NCBI RefSeq assembly: GCF_001482405.1
Contig: NZ_LPXO01000020.1
Location: forward strand, 1-53,616
Reading direction: 5' to 3'
Length of the DNA stretch: 53,616 bases
Origin: Pseudoponticoccus marisrubri
GTDB taxonomy: Bacteria > Pseudomonadota > Alphaproteobacteria > Rhodobacterales > Rhodobacteraceae
Below are positions 49,873 through 53,616 of the stretch, piece by piece. The notes beneath the pieces are model-generated. The model was not told the origin of the DNA. It worked only from the letters and a program-made list of their open reading frames with translations, and did no database searches. The number at the start of each line of letters is the position of its first letter. Positions within the stretch are counted from its first letter, which is position 1. A program made the position numbers and the translations under genes.

Positions 49873-50076
49873 ATGAAACGCCCCAATCCCCTGCCGCCCG
49901 ACCAGATGACTCCCGCCGAGCGCCGCGCTGAACTATGCGGCTTGCTGGCGCTCGGGCTGATCCGTTTGCAGATGCGGGAAAAGGGCGAAGATTCTGACGC
50001 AACCGGAGAAATTCGCCTACACTCTCCGGCGAGCGCATGCCGTCATGCAACTCCAACTCACCGGAGACCCGCATGA
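49873..50076 (+). CDS. Small protein of the recombinase operon
   Basis: 67 residues from the ATG at 49873: MKRPNPLPPDQMTPAERRAE, LCGLLALGLIRLQMREKG, ending THRRPA. A conserved little gene that precedes DUF2924 and the serine recombinase in many alphaproteobacterial elements. ATGA overlap with DUF2924. Function unknown. Confidence 0.7.
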   Translation: MKRPNPLPPDQMTPAERRAELCGLLALGLIRLQMREKGEDSDATGEIRLHSPASACRHATPTHRRPA

Positions 50077-50525
50077 CGACCCACGATCCCATCCCCGCGC
50101 GCCTGGCCGCGCTCAAGACCGCCACGACGCCGGAGCTGAAAGCGCAGTGGCGCGACCTGTTCGACAGCGAGCCGCCGCCCTTCAACCGCCGCTATCTGGA
50201 GAGCCGGCTGGCCTACCGCATACAGGAACTGGCCTATGGCGGGCTGAAGCCCGAGACGGTGCGCCGGCTTGAGCGGCTGGGCGAGGAACTCGATGGCGGT
50301 GACAGGAAGAAGAGCCGCGTTCGCGCCGACACGATGCCCATCGTGGGCACGCGGCTGATCCGCGAGTGGCAGGGCGTCGAACATGTCGTCACCGTCGCCG
50401 CCGACGGCTTTGAATGGCAGGGGCGGCCCTACAAGTCGCTGTCGGCCATTGCCCGCGCCATCACTGGGACGCGGTGGAACGGGTGGGTTTTCTTTGGCTT
50501 GAAGTCGCGGAGGGCGCGGGCATGA
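50073..50525 (+). CDS. DUF2924 protein
   Basis: 150 residues: IPARLAALKTATTPELKAQW, RDLFDSEPPPFNRRYLESRL, GTRLIREWQGVEHVVTVAAD, GFEWQGRPYKSLSAIARAIT, GTRWNGWVFFGL. Clear DUF2924, almost always adjacent to large serine recombinases; probably a cofactor or DNA-binding partner. Overlaps both neighbours by ATGA. Confidence 0.92.
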   Translation: MTTHDPIPARLAALKTATTPELKAQWRDLFDSEPPPFNRRYLESRLAYRIQELAYGGLKPETVRRLERLGEELDGGDRKKSRVRADTMPIVGTRLIREWQGVEHVVTVAADGFEWQGRPYKSLSAIARAITGTRWNGWVFFGLKSRRARA

Positions 50526-51832
50526 CAAAGCCGATCGTCCGGAAACAGCGTTGCGCGATATACACGCGCAAATCCTCCGAAGAAGGGCTGGAGCAGGAGT
50601 TCAACTCGCTCCACGCCCAGCGTGAGGCTTGCGAGGCGTTCATCGCCAGCCAGCGGTCCGAAGGCTGGGTACTGGTCCGTGATCAGTATGACGACGGCGG
50701 CATCTCCGGCGGCACGCTGGATCGGCCCGGCCTGCAGCGGCTGCTGAAGGATATCGAGGACGGGCTGGTCGACGTGGTGGTGGTCTACAAGATCGACCGC
50801 CTCAGCCGCTCGCTCGCCGACTTCGCCAAGCTGGTCGAGGTGTTCGACCGCAACGGCGTGACGTTCGTCTCGGTGACGCAGTCGTTCAACACCACCACGT
50901 CGATGGGGCGGCTGACGCTGAACATCCTGCTCTCGTTCGCCCAGTTCGAGCGCGAGGTGACCGCCGAGCGCATCCGCGACAAGGTCGCCGCCAGCCGCAG
51001 GAAGGGCATGTGGATGGGCGGGGTGCCGCCCTACGGCTACCGGGTCGAGAACCGGAAGCTGGTGGTCGACGAAGGCAACGCCGCTCATGTCCGCTGGATC
51101 TTCGCCCGCTTCCTCGAGATCGGATCCGGGACAGAACTGGCACGCGAGGTCGCGAAGCGCGGCATCCGCACGCCGCGCGGCAACCGGATCGACAAGAAGT
51201 ATCTGTACCGGATGCTCAACAACCGCGCCTATATCGGCGAGGCAGTCCACAAGGGCGACTGCTACCCCGGCGAGCACGACGCCATCATCGACCGCGAGAC
51301 GTGGGACCGCGTCCACGCCATCCTGCAGGAGAGCCCCCGCAAGCGCGCCGCGCGCACCCGAGCAGAGACGCCGGCGCTGCTGAAGGGGCTGCTGTTCGGT
51401 CCCGATGGCGCGGCGTTCTCGCCGACGCACACCCGCAAGGGCGACCGGCTCTACCGCTACTATGTCAGCCAGACAGTGCTGAAGCACGGCGCTGGATCCT
51501 GCCCGGTCGGCCGCGTGCCTGCGGGCGAGATCGAGGGCGCCGTGATCGACCAGCTGCGTGCCGTCTTCCGCCAGCCCGAAGTCGTCGCGGGGACGTGGAA
51601 GGCGGTGCGCGCCCATGCCGATGACATCACCGAGGCCGACGCCCGTGCGGCCCTGCAACAACTCGACCCGCTGTGGGACGAGCTTTTCCCCGCCGAGCAG
51701 GCGCGCATCGTGGCGCTGTTGGTGGAGCGCGTGGACATCGGCACGGACGGGCTCAACGTGCGGCTCCGTGTCGACGGCCTCAGCGGGCTCGCGCGCGAGA
51801 TGCAGGCTGGTGAAACGGGAGCGGCTGCATGA
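50522..51832 (+). CDS. Large serine recombinase (prophage integrase)
   Basis: 436 residues. Resolvase catalytic domain with nucleophile S18 in YTRKSSEEGL, further motifs DQYDDGGISGGTLDRPGLQR, VYKIDRLSRSLADFAKLVEV, FAQFEREVTAERIRDKVAAS; then the recombinase domain (NRIDKKYLYRMLNNRAYIGE) and a C-terminal part with little zinc-ribbon/coiled-coil left. Expected to integrate and excise the prophage between short att sites. Intact and ATGA-coupled. Confidence 0.94.
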   Translation: MTKPIVRKQRCAIYTRKSSEEGLEQEFNSLHAQREACEAFIASQRSEGWVLVRDQYDDGGISGGTLDRPGLQRLLKDIEDGLVDVVVVYKIDRLSRSLADFAKLVEVFDRNGVTFVSVTQSFNTTTSMGRLTLNILLSFAQFEREVTAERIRDKVAASRRKGMWMGGVPPYGYRVENRKLVVDEGNAAHVRWIFARFLEIGSGTELAREVAKRGIRTPRGNRIDKKYLYRMLNNRAYIGEAVHKGDCYPGEHDAIIDRETWDRVHAILQESPRKRAARTRAETPALLKGLLFGPDGAAFSPTHTRKGDRLYRYYVSQTVLKHGAGSCPVGRVPAGEIEGAVIDQLRAVFRQPEVVAGTWKAVRAHADDITEADARAALQQLDPLWDELFPAEQARIVALLVERVDIGTDGLNVRLRVDGLSGLAREMQAGETGAAA

Positions 51833-52338
51833 CCCGCGGTACGCCGTTCCCCGACACGGTGACACTGCACGTCGCGTTCCGGATCGTGAAGCGCGGCGGG
51901 CGCAAGGAGATGCAGATGCCAGACGGTGCTGTTCAGCCGCGCCGGACAGATAGCGCCCTCGTCAAGGCGTTGGCCCGCGCGTTCCGCTGGAAGCGGATGC
52001 TGGACTCAGGCGAGTTCGCGTCGATTTCCGAACTGGCTGAGCGCGAGGGCATCGCATCCTCCTACATGACCCGCGTCCTGCGGCTCACGCTGCTCGCGCC
52101 GGATATCGTCGAGGCGGTCCTGGACGGGAAGCAGGGGTCGGAGGTGACACTGGCGCGGTTGCTCGAGCCGTTCCCGGTGGAATGGGAGGCGCAGCTCTAC
52201 ATTAAGGCGAAAGCGGCAGAAGGGCGGCGCCCGAAGGCGCCGCCCAAGATTGACATCAAACGAAGTCGAAGTCGGCGTTGCCAAGAGAACCTGCGAAGTT
52301 CTCCAGAACGATCTTGCCGAAGGTTGTGTCGCCCGTAA
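51829..52338 (+). CDS. HTH protein of the recombinase operon, C-terminus extended across the prophage border
   Basis: 169 residues as read. The core (MPDGAVQPRRTDSALVKALA, FRWKRMLDSGEFASISELAE, REGIASSYMTRVLRLTLLAP, LLEPFPVEWEAQ) is a ParB/KorB-like HTH protein conserved behind DUF2924-linked recombinases, usually ending soon after the P-V-E-W segment. Here the frame continues through the RTX terminator and 83 bp into the convergent RTX gene. The last ~50 basic residues are probably junk created at the integration border. Confidence 0.75.
   Translation: MTRGTPFPDTVTLHVAFRIVKRGGRKEMQMPDGAVQPRRTDSALVKALARAFRWKRMLDSGEFASISELAEREGIASSYMTRVLRLTLLAPDIVEAVLDGKQGSEVTLARLLEPFPVEWEAQLYIKAKAAEGRRPKAPPKIDIKRSRSRRCQENLRSSPERSCRRLCRP
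52222..52245 (-). terminator. Strong terminator of the RTX gene with UUCG tetraloop
   Basis: On the minus strand, GGGCGGCGCC-TTCG-GGCGCCGCCC forms a perfect 10-bp stem capped by the extra-stable UUCG loop, 11 bp after the RTX stop and followed by TTCTG. It also marks where chromosomal DNA has begun at the right border. Confidence 0.7.
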
Positions 52339-53616
52339 CGTCGATTTCCGTGTTCGCTCCACTCGTGGAAATCGCAAGATCCGATACGTCGCTCAGGCCG
52401 AAACCGGAGAGGTCGATCAGGTCCTCGCCCTTGGTGAAATCGGTGATCGTGTCGGTCCCGAAGTTCGCAACGAAGACGAACGTATCGTCTCCCGAGCCGC
52501 CGGTCACGGTGTCGCTCAGGCCGGCGCCGCTGCTTGTGAAGCTGTCGTTGCCCGCGCCCAGGTCGTAGGTGAGGCTGTCGTTCACCCCGGCGGAGACCAC
52601 GGTATCGTCGCCGCCGCGCATCTCGACGAGCGGGACGGACCCGCCGTTCACGTTGATGGCTGAGAAGTCGAAGGTATCGTCCCCGCTGTCCGTTCCCCGG
52701 AGCGTTTGCCCGTTGCCGTAGAGCAACTCGATCCCGGAGATTCCCGAGCCGTCGTTCAGGCCGCGCAGCATGACGCTGCCGGTTCCCTCGAAGTCGAGAC
52801 GATCCGATCCGCCCGCACCGGCATCGACCGTGTCGTCGAGCGCCTCCATGCCGGTGACCTTGATCGTGTCGTTGCCGGCCCCGGTGTCGATCACGTCGGC
52901 ATCGTCCCCGCCGTCGACCACGTCGTTGCCGTCGCCGGTGGTGATGGTGTCGCTACCCTTTCCTCCGAGCACGGTGTCCTTGCGCGCGCCCGTGGTGGTG
53001 AAGCTGTCGTCCCCGTTGCCGAGGTCGTAGGTCAGATCGTCCTGAACGCTGGCGATGACCGTGTCGTCGCCGTTCTGCATCTCCACTGACCAACCGTTCT
53101 GGACATTGACGCCGGACAGATCGAACACGTTGTCGTCGGCATTCGTGCCCTTCAGCACGCCGCCTGACCCACTGATCTGTTCGACATTGTTGACGGTGCC
53201 GGCGCCGGTGCTGCCATCGTTGATGTTGCGCAGGAAGAGCGTGCCCCCGGTGTTGTCGATGATGTCGTAGCCATCGCCGCCGTCGATCTCGTCGTCGAGC
53301 GCGTCGAAGGTGTCACTCACCTTGATCGTGTCGTTGCCCGCCCCGGTGTCGATGGTGTCGGCATCGTCTCCGCCATCGACCACGTCGTTGCCGTCGCCGG
53401 TGGAGATGTCGTCCTCGCCGTTGCCGCCGAGCACGGTGTCCTTGCGCGCGGCCGTGCCGGTGAAGGTATCGTCGCCGTTGCCGAGATCGTAGGTCAGGTC
53501 GTCGACGCCGCCGCCGATCACCGTGTCGTCGCCGTTCTGCATCTCCACTGACCAACCGTTCTGGACATTGACGCCGGACAGATCGAACACGTTGTCGTCG
53601 GCATTCGTGCCCTTCA
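52256..53616 (-). CDS. RTX calcium-binding repeat protein, C-terminal part (5' end outside window)
   Basis: At least 450 residues, open at the window edge. Contains many nonapeptide-like GGxGxDxUx repeats (NGDDTVIGG, GGNGEDDISTGDGNDVVDGG, GGSGDDTFVFVANF) that bind calcium in a beta roll, and a serralysin-type C-terminus (DTITDFTKGEDLIDLSGFGL, ending GNADFDFV) that serves as type I secretion signal. Large RTX proteins of this group are secreted adhesins or enzymes. Two near-identical 154-residue units occur. Confidence 0.9.
   Translation of the reverse strand, partial: KGTNADDNVFDLSGVNVQNGWSVEMQNGDDTVIGGGVDDLTYDLGNGDDTFTGTAARKDTVLGGNGEDDISTGDGNDVVDGGDDADTIDTGAGNDTIKVSDTFDALDDEIDGGDGYDIIDNTGGTLFLRNINDGSTGAGTVNNVEQISGSGGVLKGTNADDNVFDLSGVNVQNGWSVEMQNGDDTVIASVQDDLTYDLGNGDDSFTTTGARKDTVLGGKGSDTITTGDGNDVVDGGDDADVIDTGAGNDTIKVTGMEALDDTVDAGAGGSDRLDFEGTGSVMLRGLNDGSGISGIELLYGNGQTLRGTDSGDDTFDFSAINVNGGSVPLVEMRGGDDTVVSAGVNDSLTYDLGAGNDSFTSSGAGLSDTVTGGSGDDTFVFVANFGTDTITDFTKGEDLIDLSGFGLSDVSDLAISTSGANTEIDVTGDTTFGKIVLENFAGSLGNADFDFV
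53059..53616. repeat. 462-bp period repeat inside the RTX gene
   Basis: The segment 53059-53154 recurs identically at 53521-53616 (to the window edge), 462 bp or 154 codons apart, encoding LSGVNVQNGWSVEMQNGDD and flanks. Points to recent unit duplication or gene conversion in the RTX array. Confidence 0.85.

Larger units (their letters stand above)
9160..52220. mobile_element. Defective lambdoid/GTA-mosaic prophage
   Basis: A continuous set of phage genes from the M15 fragment to the recombinase-linked HTH gene: tail, lysis, head, packaging, replication and integration modules. Left border is the M15/pirin junction (~9165); right border lies in the last codons of the HTH gene just before the RTX terminator (~52200). 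I found no matching att repeats at the two ends. Capsid, protease, portal, RuvC-like and M15 genes are broken, so it should not yield virions. Confidence 0.85.

Noticed and set aside
50429-51865. 478-codon minus-strand frame opposite the serine recombinase
   Set aside because: Antisense shadow of an intact recombinase; composition lacks protein-like pattern.
9160-52260. att direct repeats at the prophage ends
   Set aside because: I compared the sequences near 9.16 kb and 52.2 kb and found no convincing shared core; serine recombinases can use very short cores, so absence is not informative.
52256-53616. Regular repeats resembling a CRISPR array
   Set aside because: They are coding nonapeptide repeats of an RTX protein with no uniform repeat-spacer structure, and no cas genes are adjacent.

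Overview
High G+C window from an alphaproteobacterium, most likely a member of Rhodobacterales. Evidence: codon use, a GTA-type tail module (DUF2460, DUF2163, NlpC/P60 and TIM-barrel host-specificity genes), and a DUF2924/large serine recombinase module typical of that group. No rRNA, tRNA or CRISPR was seen.

Region 1 (1-9.2 kb) is chromosomal. It starts with the 3' end of a type I restriction HsdR gene overlapped by a YgjP-like metalloprotease. A small-molecule metabolism and detoxification block follows: a DehI-type dehalogenase and an HxlR regulator (minus strand), divergent from a tightly overlapping plus-strand run (quinone reductase-like flavoprotein, glutathione S-transferase, DsbA/FrnE-like protein, small GNAT protein, quinone oxidoreductase, HAD hydrolase) and a separate 2OG-Fe(II) oxygenase. 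Two decayed pirin genes close the region.

Region 2 (about 9.16-52.2 kb) is a large, decayed lambdoid/GTA-mosaic prophage. From left to right, mostly on the minus strand, it carries: a broken M15 peptidase; tail fibre (DUF2793), host-specificity protein and cell-wall peptidase; a lysis block with an embedded spanin-like pair, T4-type endolysin and holin-like proteins; tape measure; a tail chaperone with a textbook -1 slippery site; tail tube, terminator and connector genes; capsid, protease and portal; gpW-like protein; terminase. An early region follows with two DNA methyltransferases, a RuvC-like nuclease, primase-helicase, SF1 helicase, Cas4-like nuclease, Sak4-like ATPase, a sigma-like regulator and a Com-like zinc protein. 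The right end carries an unrecognised two-gene cassette (67 aa + 733 aa) and a plus-strand four-gene recombinase operon. The prophage looks defective: the capsid/protease gene is split by an AT-rich cassette, the portal is frameshifted, the gpW-like gene has no stop where its neighbour starts, and the RuvC-like and M15 genes each have an in-frame TAG.

Three segments look like cargo. One is a 328-aa protein with an R-N-x3-H (HEPN-like) motif inside the tail module. One is an AT-rich secreted-protein cassette inside the capsid gene. One is the 67/733-aa pair beside the recombinase, the best place here to look for an undescribed defence system. Two nucleic-acid structures stand out: an iteron-like GGYTCACA array around a large palindrome at the 3' end of the primase gene (candidate replication origin), and a perfect 10-bp hairpin holding the ribosome-binding site of the sigma-like gene, directly downstream of a Com-like gene.

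Region 3 (52.2 kb to the end) is the 3' part of a calcium-binding RTX gene with its terminator, on the minus strand and open at the window edge.
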